Shown one piece after another: positions 20,555-28,071 of a stretch of DNA of 64,000 bases. Where the stretch lies: NCBI RefSeq assembly GCF_027497215.1, contig NZ_CP114904.1:4486001-4550000 (forward strand). The letters are read 5' to 3'. The notes beneath the pieces were generated by a model. The model worked only from the letters and a program-made list of their open reading frames with translations, did not search any database and was not told where the DNA came from. Every line of letters begins with the position of its first letter. Position 1 is the first letter of the stretch. The DNA comes from Micromonospora sp. WMMD812 (GTDB taxonomy: Bacteria; Actinomycetota; Actinomycetes; Mycobacteriales; Micromonosporaceae). A program made the position numbers and the translations under genes.

Positions 20555-20938
20555 TCACCGGGCCTCCAGCCGGTCCGGCAGAACGACGCTGATCAACCAG
20601 GTCACCACGGCCATCACGATGGCGCCCCAGAAGGCGGCCCAGAAACCGTCCACCTGGAAGGGCAGGTCGAGCACGTAGGCGATCCAGTCGGTCAGCAGGA
20701 ACAGCAACGCGTTCACGACCAGGGCGAACAGGCCGAGGGTCACCACGTAGAAGAGGCAACCGATCACCTTGATCACCGGCTTGAGAACCGCGTTCACGAC
20801 GCCGAAGATCAGCGCCACCACGACCAGCGTGAGCACCGTGTTGGCACCGGACCGGCCGCTGACCTCGACCCCGGGCACGATCAGCGTGGTGATCCACAGC
20901 GCCACCGCGGTGATCGCCAGCCGGATCAGAAAGCCCAC
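20555..20938 (-). CDS. Phage-holin-4-type small membrane protein
   Basis: A 127-residue protein of almost entirely hydrophobic sequence with four predicted membrane helices, matching the Phage_holin_4_2-type family that is common on bacterial chromosomes and not diagnostic of phage. Features are the IVPGVEV loop after helix 1, the conserved FGVVNAVLKPVIKVI segment (about 48-62) and a closing VVTWLISVVL helix. I use the GTG at 20938 as start; longer frames run into GC repeat sequence. No lysis genes are nearby, so a housekeeping membrane role is more likely than holin function. Confidence 0.85.
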   Translation of the reverse strand: MGFLIRLAITAVALWITTLIVPGVEVSGRSGANTVLTLVVVALIFGVVNAVLKPVIKVIGCLFYVVTLGLFALVVNALLFLLTDWIAYVLDLPFQVDGFWAAFWGAIVMAVVTWLISVVLPDRLEAR

Positions 20939-21104
20939 GGGACCATCCTGGCACCGGCCGTCCGCCCCGGTGGGGCGATTCCGTCGACTCGGCGCCGGGG
21001 CGGCGACGCGACCCGGCGCCCGGGCGGCGACGCGACCCGAGCGGCGGGGCGGCGCAGCCCGTACGGTGTGGGAGTAACCGTCCACCGAGAGCCCGGGAGG
21101 GACG

Positions 21105-21317
21105 ATGGGTCAGCCCGACGAGGATTTCGCCCCCAGCGATCACCTCAGCCCGGAGGAACGCGATCTGGAGGCCGAGCCCGCCGACGCGGTCGAGCAGGCC
21201 GCCGCCATCGACCCCACCGAGGGCGATCCCGAGCCTCACCGCGGCTTGGAGGTCGACGACTGGGACGCGATGGAGCAGGCACGGGTGGTCGTCGGAAACG
21301 AGGACGACTACCGCTGA
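21105..21317 (+). CDS. Small acidic conserved protein, function unknown
   Basis: A 70-residue, strongly acidic, probably unstructured protein with no Cys or membrane segment. The ATG has a good ribosome-binding site (GGGAGGG at about 21095). The sequence has two short acidic blocks (LEAEPADAVEQ, then LEVDDWDAMEQARVV), each following a Pro/Glu-rich stretch, which may be an internal duplication. I recognise the style from other actinomycetes but not a characterised family. It lies alone between the divergent holin-like gene and the LCP gene. Confidence 0.7.
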   Translation: MGQPDEDFAPSDHLSPEERDLEAEPADAVEQAAAIDPTEGDPEPHRGLEVDDWDAMEQARVVVGNEDDYR

Positions 21318-21334
21318 TCCCGGGTCGTCAGCTC

Positions 21335-21397
21335 CGATCGTTGACGCCTCGGCGACACCGCCGTCGGCGTGTCGAGTCGCTCAGGCGTCAACGATCG
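21335..21397. repeat. Nested palindrome
   Basis: Outer arms CGATCGTTGACGCCT (21335-21349) and AGGCGTCAACGATCG (21383-21397) are perfect, and a second stem CGACAC/GTGTCG (21353-21358 and 21369-21374) lies inside. It sits between the convergent small acidic gene and the LCP gene. Terminator or dispersed hairpin element. Confidence 0.7.
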
Positions 21398-21414
21398 AAG
21401 GGCCGGGGCGGCTG

Positions 21415-22470
21415 TCAGCGGAGCGGGGTGATCCGGTTCGGGTTCGCTGTCGTCCACTCGGCCAGGCGGTCCTCCCGCAGTGCGGTGAGGAAGGCCGGCG
21501 CGGCCCCCGGGTCGGCCCGGATCTGCCACTTGGCGCCCTCCGGCGGCACGACCGGGAGGCTGAGCCCGACCGGCTCGACCGACGCCAACTGCGGGATCAC
21601 CCGCAGCAGGTCCGGCACCGATCCGCCGGCCACCGTCAGGTCCGGGCCGACCGCACTGAGGATGCGGGAGAGCCGTACGGGGTCGGTCACCACGTCCTGC
21701 TCCTTGGCTCGGCGGACCAGGCCGGCCACGAAGCGTTGGGCGTTGCGGTCACGGTCCAGGCCGCCGTCGGGCAGCCCGCGCCGCTGCCGCAGCAGGTCGA
21801 CCGAGGCCGTGCCGTCGAGGCGCTGGCAGCCGGCCGGGTAGACCCGGCGGGTGTGGGCGGACGTGACCTTCTGCGGCAGGCAGACCTCTACCCCACCCAG
21901 CGAATCGGTCACCTTCCGCAACGCCGGGTAGGTCAGGACGAGGCCGGCGTCGACGCGTACGCCGGTCAGGTCGGCGACGGCTCGCCGGGTCAGCTCGTAC
22001 CCCCGGCTCAGGTCGGGACGGCCGGGCCCGGCGCCGAACGCGAAGGCCGCGTTGAGCTTGTCCCGCTGGTGCCCGGGGATGTCCACCTCCAGGTCGCGCG
22101 GCAGGGAGATCAGGTACGGCCGGCTGCGGTCGGCGGGGACGTGCACGAGCAGCACCGAGTCGGCCAGTGGTGGCGCGTCGCCCGACCTCAGGTCGAGGCC
22201 GAGCACCAGCACGTTCAGCGCTCCGCTCGGTGCTGGCGTGGCACGGTCGCCGAAGTGCGTGGCGTCGTCGACGACCGGGTCCGGCCTCAGCTGCGGTATC
22301 CCGACCCCCAGTGCTCCGACCAGGGCGAGCGCCACGCCGGCGGCCCGGACGCGCTGCCGCCGGCGACGACGCACGGCGACCACCCGGTCGATCGCCGCAC
22401 GCACCGGGCCGGCGGGCGGGGTCAGCGCCTCGTGCCGGGCGAAGGCGGCACGCAGCTCGTCCTCGATCAT
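21415..22470 (-). CDS. LytR-CpsA-Psr (LCP) family protein in a sigma-factor operon
   Basis: LCP enzymes transfer undecaprenyl-linked glycopolymers to peptidoglycan outside the cell. The 351-residue protein has a cytoplasmic N-terminus of about 40 residues, one membrane helix (about 43-60) and an LCP catalytic domain with VLGLDLR (about 91-97), the polyprenyl-phosphate Arg in SLPRDLEVD and RDKLNAAF. The start ATG overlaps the sigma gene stop (ATGA, 22467-22470). In that position one normally finds an anti-sigma factor, and the basic N-terminal segment resembles the short cytoplasmic arm of such proteins, so a dual role is possible (inference). Confidence 0.88.
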   Translation of the reverse strand: MIEDELRAAFARHEALTPPAGPVRAAIDRVVAVRRRRRQRVRAAGVALALVGALGVGIPQLRPDPVVDDATHFGDRATPAPSGALNVLVLGLDLRSGDAPPLADSVLLVHVPADRSRPYLISLPRDLEVDIPGHQRDKLNAAFAFGAGPGRPDLSRGYELTRRAVADLTGVRVDAGLVLTYPALRKVTDSLGGVEVCLPQKVTSAHTRRVYPAGCQRLDGTASVDLLRQRRGLPDGGLDRDRNAQRFVAGLVRRAKEQDVVTDPVRLSRILSAVGPDLTVAGGSVPDLLRVIPQLASVEPVGLSLPVVPPEGAKWQIRADPGAAPAFLTALREDRLAEWTTANPNRITPLR

Positions 22471-22952
22471 GAGCAGGCCTCCACGTTCTCGGTCCGGAGG
22501 GTGGCGAGGGCGCGGGAGATGGACGACCGGACGGTGCCGACGGCGCAGCCCAGGATGTCGGCGATCTCGGCGTCCGGCAGGTCCTCGTAGTAGCGGAGCA
22601 CCAGGGTGGCCCGCTGCCGGCGCGGCAGCCGGGCGAGCCACGACCAGACCTGGTCCCGGTCGACCGCCGACTGGGCGTGATCGGTGGGCTCCGGCATCGT
22701 CTCGTCGGTCTCGCCGCGCAGCAGCACCCGGCGCATCCAGGAACCCCGCCGCCAGTCGATGTACTGGTTGGTCAGCATGCGGCGGACGTACCGCTCGGGA
22801 GAGTCGGCCCGCACCACCCGTCGCCAGTTGAGCTGGACCCGGACCATCGTGTCCTGCACCAGGTCCTCGGCCTGATGCCGGTCACCGGTCAGCATGACCG
22901 CGTACCGCAGCAGCGCGGCCAGCCGCGAGTCGGCGAACTCCTCGTACGTCAC
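22467..22952 (-). CDS. SigE-family (ECF-like) RNA polymerase sigma factor
   Basis: A 161-residue sigma-70-family factor of the compact actinobacterial SigE-like subfamily. Region 2 is seen in LLRYAVMLTGDRHQAEDLVQ (about 15-34) and in RMLTNQYIDWRR; region 4 is the C-terminal HTH with YYEDLPDAEIADILGCAVGT followed by VRSSISRAL. GTG start. The stop overlaps the LCP gene start by four bases, so the two are translationally coupled. It is divergent from the duplicated LPxTG surface-protein genes, sharing about 200 bp of control region with the first, which makes them plausible targets. Confidence 0.93.
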   Translation of the reverse strand: MTYEEFADSRLAALLRYAVMLTGDRHQAEDLVQDTMVRVQLNWRRVVRADSPERYVRRMLTNQYIDWRRGSWMRRVLLRGETDETMPEPTDHAQSAVDRDQVWSWLARLPRRQRATLVLRYYEDLPDAEIADILGCAVGTVRSSISRALATLRTENVEACS

Positions 22953-23065
22953 TGCACCTCCCGGACTCCCTGCTCCTGACGACGGGAGCGGATGGTCAGA
23001 ACGTTGCGGCGGAACCGATCAGCCGTTCGGTCAATATCCGCAGTCGACGGCCCGCCGGGACGGCG

Positions 23066-23149
23066 CTGAACCTTAACGGCTCCTTAATATCCGCTGGCTT
23101 CACCTTTCGTCCCCCGAACCTTTCGTCCCCCGACACGAGGGAACCCCCA
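23066..23149 (+). promoter_or_regulatory. Conserved upstream block of surface-protein unit 1
   Basis: From about 23066 the sequence matches the block at 24842-24909 upstream of the paralogue. Its core is CCTTAA-N5-CCTTAA, an 11-bp-spaced direct repeat. Only this copy has a 16-bp tandem duplication (ACCTTTCGTCCCCCGA at 23102-23117 and 23118-23133). The block contains the ribosome-binding site and probably the promoter. Confidence 0.55.
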
Positions 23150-24691
23150 ATGCTCAAGAACTCCACCCGGCGCTGGCTCGCCGGCTTGGGCGTCGCAGGC
23201 GCGTTCATCGCCGCCTCCGCCACCCCCGCGCTCGCCGACGACGCCCCGTTCGAGATCGTCACCCACGAGTTGCTCGTCGCCCCCGGCCACCTGGCGAGCG
23301 GTTGGCTGTTCGCACACCCCACCGACACGGAAGGTGAGCTGGAGTTCGGCAAGACGACGCTGGACGTCGACCTCTCGAAGGTTGAGGACTTCGCCACCGT
23401 CGAGCCGACGCTCTGGGGCTGGGCCTGCGAGGCGTCGCCCGGCAAGCTGCACTGCGAGGCCGATCTTCCGGAGGCCGAGCAGCCCTGGTTCGACTACACG
23501 GTCACCGGGAAGGACGACGCCAAGCCCGGGCAGAAGGGTGACCTCACGGTCACCATCACCTCCGGCGGCAAGAGCGTCACCGCAGCGGCCGGCATCACGA
23601 TCGCCGAGGGCGTCGACCTGGTGACCGAGCCGACGGTCGAGGTCAGCGGCGCTCCGGGCAGCCGGGTGGGCGTCCCGGGCACGGTGCGCAACGCCGGCGC
23701 GAGCACGGTCAACGAGGCCGTCCTCGTCGTGCAGGCCGACTGGCTCGCCCCGTACGCGGGCGACTTCTCCAACTGCACGTCCTACGAGGGTGTGGTCGTC
23801 ATCTGCACCTTCGACTCCGACCTGGAGCCGGGCAAGTCGTACCGGCTGTCGGAGAACTTGCCGGTCGAGCTGCGGCCCGAGGTTCGCACCGGGGCCAAGC
23901 TCCCGGCGGTGCTGGACTGGTGGACCAAGGCCGACTGGGCGCTGGCCTCCGCGGACTGGCCGCTGCCTCCGGACGCCGTGCCGGGCAAGGGCGACGAGCT
24001 GCGCCTGGTCGAGCAGGCGCCGGCGCGGGCGCGGTCCCTGCAGACCGATGTGGACCGGTTCAACAACTTCATCCAGGCCGCGATCACGGTGACCGGCGAC
24101 AACCACGCGGATCTGGCCGCGAAGGGCTCCACCGCGACCGGCAAGAAGGGTGAGGTCGTCACCGTGCGGCCGGGCTTCACCAACCTCGGTCCCGCGCTGC
24201 TGGAGTACCAGGGCGAGAAGCCGCCGCTCCTGATCACCATCCCGGCGGGCACCACGGCCGTCGAGGCGTCGGGCGAGTGCCAGCCGTACGTCCCGGGCGA
24301 GGAGTGGGACCCGTGGAACGGCGAGTGGGGCGAGCCGGGCGCCAAGGAGTATGCCTGCTACGCCAGCGAGACTCCGCAGGGGATGGAGTACCTGTACGAG
24401 TTCGCGCTGCGCATCGACGAGCTCACCGGCGCGACCTCCGGCCCGGTGGCCGTCAAGCTCGACGGCGACCCGAACGCCGCCAACGACACCGCGAAGATCA
24501 CCGTCAAGCTCGCGGCCGGCAACGGGTCGGGTGGGGACAACGGTCAGGGCGGCGGTGACGGTGACGGCGGCACCCTGCCGATCACCGGTGAGTCGACCGG
24601 CCTGATCGCCGGCATCGGCGCCCTCCTGCTCGTCGCCGGCGCGGGCGGCTACCTGGTGGCCAAGCGCCGCCGGACCCGCTTCGTCGCCTGA
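23150..24691 (+). CDS. LPxTG cell-wall-anchored surface protein (paralogue 1)
   Basis: Secreted protein of 513 residues with a Sec signal peptide (cleavage near ATPALA-DD, residues about 21-28), a long beta-rich ectodomain of unknown type, a Gly/Asp spacer (about 458-474) and a sortase sorting signal: LPITG at 476-480, a hydrophobic helix and the basic tail KRRRTR. It has paired Cys (CEAS/HCEA, NCTS/ICTF and CQPY/YACY) suggesting exported disulfides. The neighbouring gene is a full-length paralogue; N-terminus, spacer and sorting signal are nearly identical while the ectodomains have diverged. No sortase gene is in the window. Confidence 0.92.
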   Translation: MLKNSTRRWLAGLGVAGAFIAASATPALADDAPFEIVTHELLVAPGHLASGWLFAHPTDTEGELEFGKTTLDVDLSKVEDFATVEPTLWGWACEASPGKLHCEADLPEAEQPWFDYTVTGKDDAKPGQKGDLTVTITSGGKSVTAAAGITIAEGVDLVTEPTVEVSGAPGSRVGVPGTVRNAGASTVNEAVLVVQADWLAPYAGDFSNCTSYEGVVVICTFDSDLEPGKSYRLSENLPVELRPEVRTGAKLPAVLDWWTKADWALASADWPLPPDAVPGKGDELRLVEQAPARARSLQTDVDRFNNFIQAAITVTGDNHADLAAKGSTATGKKGEVVTVRPGFTNLGPALLEYQGEKPPLLITIPAGTTAVEASGECQPYVPGEEWDPWNGEWGEPGAKEYACYASETPQGMEYLYEFALRIDELTGATSGPVAVKLDGDPNAANDTAKITVKLAAGNGSGGDNGQGGGDGDGGTLPITGESTGLIAGIGALLLVAGAGGYLVAKRRRTRFVA

Positions 24692-24707
24692 CCCACCCCG
24701 CACCACC

Positions 24708-24742
24708 GGTGCCCCGCCGACCCACCCGGTCGGCGGGGCACC
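24708..24742. terminator. Terminator of surface-protein unit 1
   Basis: GGTGCCCCGCCGAC at 24708-24721 pairs perfectly with 24729-24742. The same hairpin follows the paralogue at 26462-26495, so it was duplicated with the gene. Confidence 0.8.
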
Positions 24743-24841
24743 GTCGTACCGGAGCCATGGTGACGGAACGACCTGGACGTAGCGGCGAGGTTGATCAACC
24801 GTTCGGCTGGTTTTCGCAGGTGAGCCCCGTTCAGGGCAGCG

Positions 24842-24909
24842 GTGAACCTTAGCGGTTCCTTAAGATCCGCTGGCTTCACCTGTTATCCCCCGACACGAGG
24901 GAACCCCCA
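24842..24909 (+). promoter_or_regulatory. Conserved upstream block of surface-protein unit 2
   Basis: Matches 23066-23149: CCTTAG-N5-CCTTAA, GATCCGCTGGCTTCACC and the ribosome-binding-site region up to the start codon are retained. Conservation upstream of two diverged paralogues suggests that the same regulator or sigma factor reads both. Confidence 0.55.
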
Positions 24910-26445
24910 ATGCTCAAGCACTCCACCCGGCGCTGGCTCGCCGGGCTGGGCGTCGCAGGCGCGCTCGTCGCCGCCTCCGCCACCCCCGCAGTCGCGGCCG
25001 ACGAGCCGTTCGAGGTCGTCGCCCAGGACATCCTCGTCACTCCGGACCGCTACGGCTTCGCGTACGTCTCGGCCGGGTCGACGGATCCGGAGCAGTCGTA
25101 CCAGTTCGGCCACACCACGCTCGACATCGACTACTCCGGCATCTCCGACTTTGCCGTCCTGGAGACGCCCGGCGAGGGTTGGGAATGGGCGTGCGAGACC
25201 TCCGGCCAGGTCGTGCACTGCGAGACCGACTTGGTCGACCTCGACAGCCCGTGGCTCGGCATCTACGTAGCCGGCAACCACGACGCGCAGCCGGGTCAGA
25301 CGGGCCAGCTGAAGCTCGCGATGACCTCGGGTGGCCGGACGGTCCACACGACGTCCGCCGTCACCGTCGCCGAGACCGTGGATCTCCAGACCAGCGCGGA
25401 ACTCAACGTGAGCGGCGCTCCGGGCAGCAAGGTCGGCATGCCGGCGACCGTCCGCAACGGCTCCGAGACGACCAGCCACGGCGCGGTCCTGCTGATGAAC
25501 GGCGACTACCTCGTCGGGTACGCGGGCAACTTCTCGAACTGCCAGGACTCCGACTACTCCGGTGTGCTCTGCACCTTCGACGAGGACCTGGAGCCGGGCA
25601 AGAGCTACCGCCTCTCCGCAGAGCTGCCCTTCCAGCTACAGAAGGACGTTCGGACGGACGCCACCCTGCTCGCCGGGAGCGTCTGGTGGACCAAGGACGA
25701 CTGGAAGATCATCAGCGCCGACTGGCCGCAGGACGGTAAGCCCGGTACCGGGGAGAAGCTGCGCCTCGTGGAGCAGGCCGGGGCCCGCGCGCTGACGGTG
25801 CCGCAGACCGACCCGGACATGATGAGCAACTACACCGACATCTCGGTGCGGGTGACCGGCAACAACCCGGCCGACCTCAGCGCCAAGGGCGCCACGGCCA
25901 GCGGCAAGAAGGGCGACGTCGTCCAGGTCCGGCCGTCCGCCACGAACCTCGGCCCGGCCCTCCTCGAATACCAGGGCCGCCCGGCGTTCCGCGTGACGGT
26001 CCCGGAGGGCACCACCGCGGTGGAGGTCTCCGGCGAGTGCCAGCCGTACACCTCGGACGACGAGTGGGACCAGTGGAACGGCAACTGGGGTGAGCCGGGC
26101 GCAAAGGAGTACGGCTGCCAGATCACCGAAAGCCCGAAGGACTTCGAGAACCCGTACGAGTTCAGCCTGCGGATCGACAAGGTCATTCCGAACGCCTCGG
26201 GTGCCGTCTCCGTCCGGCTGGCCGGCGACCCGAACAGCAAGAACGACAACGCCAAGATCGTCATCAACCCGACCGGCAACGGTGGCGGGGACGGCGGCCA
26301 GGGTGGCGGCGACGGTGACGGCGGCGCGCTGCCGATCACCGGTGAGTCCACCGGCCTGATCGCCGGCATCGGCGCCCTCCTGCTCGTCGCGGGCGCGGGC
26401 GGCTACCTGGTGGCCAAGCGCCGCCGGACCCGCTTCGTCGCCTGA
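24910..26445 (+). CDS. LPxTG cell-wall-anchored surface protein (paralogue 2)
   Basis: A 511-residue paralogue of the preceding gene with the same design: signal peptide ending near ATPAVA-AD, ectodomain, Gly/Asp spacer and LPITG at 474-478 followed by a membrane helix and KRRRTRF. Shared landmarks in the ectodomain include VSGAPGSKVG/VSGAPGSRVG, EPGKSYRLS, LRLVEQA, GPALLEYQG and NPYEF/YLYEF. Differences concentrate in the N-terminal 150 residues and in loops. The upstream block and the terminator are also duplicated, so this is a tandem duplication of a whole transcription unit of about 1.75 kb, not very recent. Confidence 0.92.
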   Translation: MLKHSTRRWLAGLGVAGALVAASATPAVAADEPFEVVAQDILVTPDRYGFAYVSAGSTDPEQSYQFGHTTLDIDYSGISDFAVLETPGEGWEWACETSGQVVHCETDLVDLDSPWLGIYVAGNHDAQPGQTGQLKLAMTSGGRTVHTTSAVTVAETVDLQTSAELNVSGAPGSKVGMPATVRNGSETTSHGAVLLMNGDYLVGYAGNFSNCQDSDYSGVLCTFDEDLEPGKSYRLSAELPFQLQKDVRTDATLLAGSVWWTKDDWKIISADWPQDGKPGTGEKLRLVEQAGARALTVPQTDPDMMSNYTDISVRVTGNNPADLSAKGATASGKKGDVVQVRPSATNLGPALLEYQGRPAFRVTVPEGTTAVEVSGECQPYTSDDEWDQWNGNWGEPGAKEYGCQITESPKDFENPYEFSLRIDKVIPNASGAVSVRLAGDPNSKNDNAKIVINPTGNGGGDGGQGGGDGDGGALPITGESTGLIAGIGALLLVAGAGGYLVAKRRRTRFVA

Positions 26446-26461
26446 CCCACCCCGCACCACC

Positions 26462-26495
26462 GGTGCCCCGCCGACCACCCGGTCGGCGGGGCACC
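26462..26495. terminator. Terminator of surface-protein unit 2
   Basis: Same GC-rich stem as at 24708-24742 (GGTGCCCCGCCGAC with its complement), with the loop one base shorter. Confidence 0.8.
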
Positions 26496-26604
26496 GTCGT
26501 TCCAGCCGCTTACGGGAAACTGGCCCGGGGCCAGGTCGGACCACGCACGACGAGGCCCGGACGCGCGCAAAACCGGGCGACGCAAGATCGCTGCGGCTGC
26601 CACC

Positions 26605-28071
26605 ATGGTCGGCGTGCTGCTCACCCTGACCACCACCCACCGGCCGGCGACCGACCTCGGTCACCTGCTGGTCAAGCACCCTGACCGGGCGCACTCGTTC
26701 GACGTTCCGGTCGGGACCGCGCACGTCTTCTACCCCGAGGCGGACGAGCAGCGCTGCACCGCCGCCCTGCTGCTGGACGTCGACCCGCTGCGGCTGACCG
26801 GTGCCCGTCGCCGGGGCCGGAGCGGTCCGTCGGCCACCCCGGAGACCTTCACCCTCGGGCAGTACGTCAACGATCGGCCGTACGCCGCGTCGAGCCTGCT
26901 CGCCTCGGCCCTGGCCAAGGTGTTCCGCTCCGCACTGCGCGGCGAGTCGCGGGACCGGCCGGAGCTGGCCGCGTCCCCGATCCCGCTGGAGGTGCGGGTG
27001 CCGGTGCTGCGCTGCCGGGGCGGCGCGGACGTGGCGACCCGGGTGTTCGCCCCGCTCGGCTGGGCGGTCGAGGCCACCGCGGTTCCGCTCGACGAGCGGC
27101 ACCCCGAGTGGGGCGACAGCCGCTACGTCGACCTGCGGCTGAGCGGCACCCTGCGGCTCGCCGACGCGCTCAACCACCTGTACGTCCTGCTTCCCGTCCT
27201 CGACGACGCCAAGCACTACTGGGTGGCGCCAGACGAGGTGGAGAAGCTCCTCCGGGCCGGCGCCAGCTGGCTGGCCGACCACCCGGAGCGGGCGATGATC
27301 AGCCGGCGCTACCTGGCGCACCGGCGGGCCCTGGCCGGGCAGGCCCTGGCCCGCCTCGCCGAGCAGCGGCTGGCCGACGAGCCGGCGGTCGCGGACACGG
27401 TGGACGAGGAGGGCGACGGGACCGTCGAGCGGCGTCCGTCGCTGGCCGCCCGGCGGCGGGAAGCGGTCCTCGCCGCCCTCGCCGGGAGCGGCGCGAGCCG
27501 GGTGCTCGACCTGGGTTGCGGCGGCGGGGCCCTGCTGGCCGCCCTGGTGGGCGACCGCCGGTACACGGAGATCGTCGGCACCGACGTCTCCACCCACGCC
27601 CTGGCCCTGGCCGCCCGCCGGCTGCGGCTGGAGCGGCTGCCGGAGCGGCAGCGGGACCGGATCAAGCTGTGGCAGTCCGCGCTGACCTACCGGGACAACC
27701 GGCTGCGCGGCTACGACGCGGCGGTGCTGATGGAGGTGATCGAGCATGTCGACCCGCCCCGCCTGCCGGCCCTGGAGGACGCCGTGCTGGGGCACGCCCA
27801 GCCGGGCACGGTCGTGGTGACCACCCCGAACGCCGAGTACAACGTCCGGTACGAGGGGCTGCCGGCGGGCCGGTTCCGGCACGCCGACCACCGCTTCGAG
27901 TGGACCCGGGCCGAGTTCGCCGCCTGGGTGGACCGGGTGGCGGCCAGCTACGGCTACACCGCCCGGCTCGCCGGGGTGGGCGACGAGGACCCGGAGGTCG
28001 GCGCGCCCACCCAGTTGGCCGTGCTGACCCGCATCGCGCAGGAACCGACCCGGAAGGAGGACCGCTCGTGA
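26605..28071 (+). CDS. hen1: 3'-terminal RNA ribose 2'-O-methyltransferase Hen1
   Basis: Methylates the 2'-OH at the 3' end of cleaved RNA before Pnkp seals it, so that the repaired site resists renewed cutting. The 488-residue protein has the bacterial Hen1 N-terminal domain (LLTLTTTHRPATDLGHLL at the start) and a C-terminal SAM methyltransferase with motif I LDLGCGGG near 301-308. The metal-site residues are present: Glu377, Glu380 and His381 in MEVIEH, and His426/His429 in HADHRF. ATG 26605 is used; GTG 26614 fits the usual family N-terminus better. The stop overlaps the pnkp start as GTGA. Confidence 0.95.
   Translation: MVGVLLTLTTTHRPATDLGHLLVKHPDRAHSFDVPVGTAHVFYPEADEQRCTAALLLDVDPLRLTGARRRGRSGPSATPETFTLGQYVNDRPYAASSLLASALAKVFRSALRGESRDRPELAASPIPLEVRVPVLRCRGGADVATRVFAPLGWAVEATAVPLDERHPEWGDSRYVDLRLSGTLRLADALNHLYVLLPVLDDAKHYWVAPDEVEKLLRAGASWLADHPERAMISRRYLAHRRALAGQALARLAEQRLADEPAVADTVDEEGDGTVERRPSLAARRREAVLAALAGSGASRVLDLGCGGGALLAALVGDRRYTEIVGTDVSTHALALAARRLRLERLPERQRDRIKLWQSALTYRDNRLRGYDAAVLMEVIEHVDPPRLPALEDAVLGHAQPGTVVVTTPNAEYNVRYEGLPAGRFRHADHRFEWTRAEFAAWVDRVAASYGYTARLAGVGDEDPEVGAPTQLAVLTRIAQEPTRKEDRS

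Noticed and set aside
20555..20938. Evidence of a prophage from the holin-4-type protein
   Set aside because: This family is widespread on bacterial chromosomes, and no lysin, terminase, integrase or att repeat is present.
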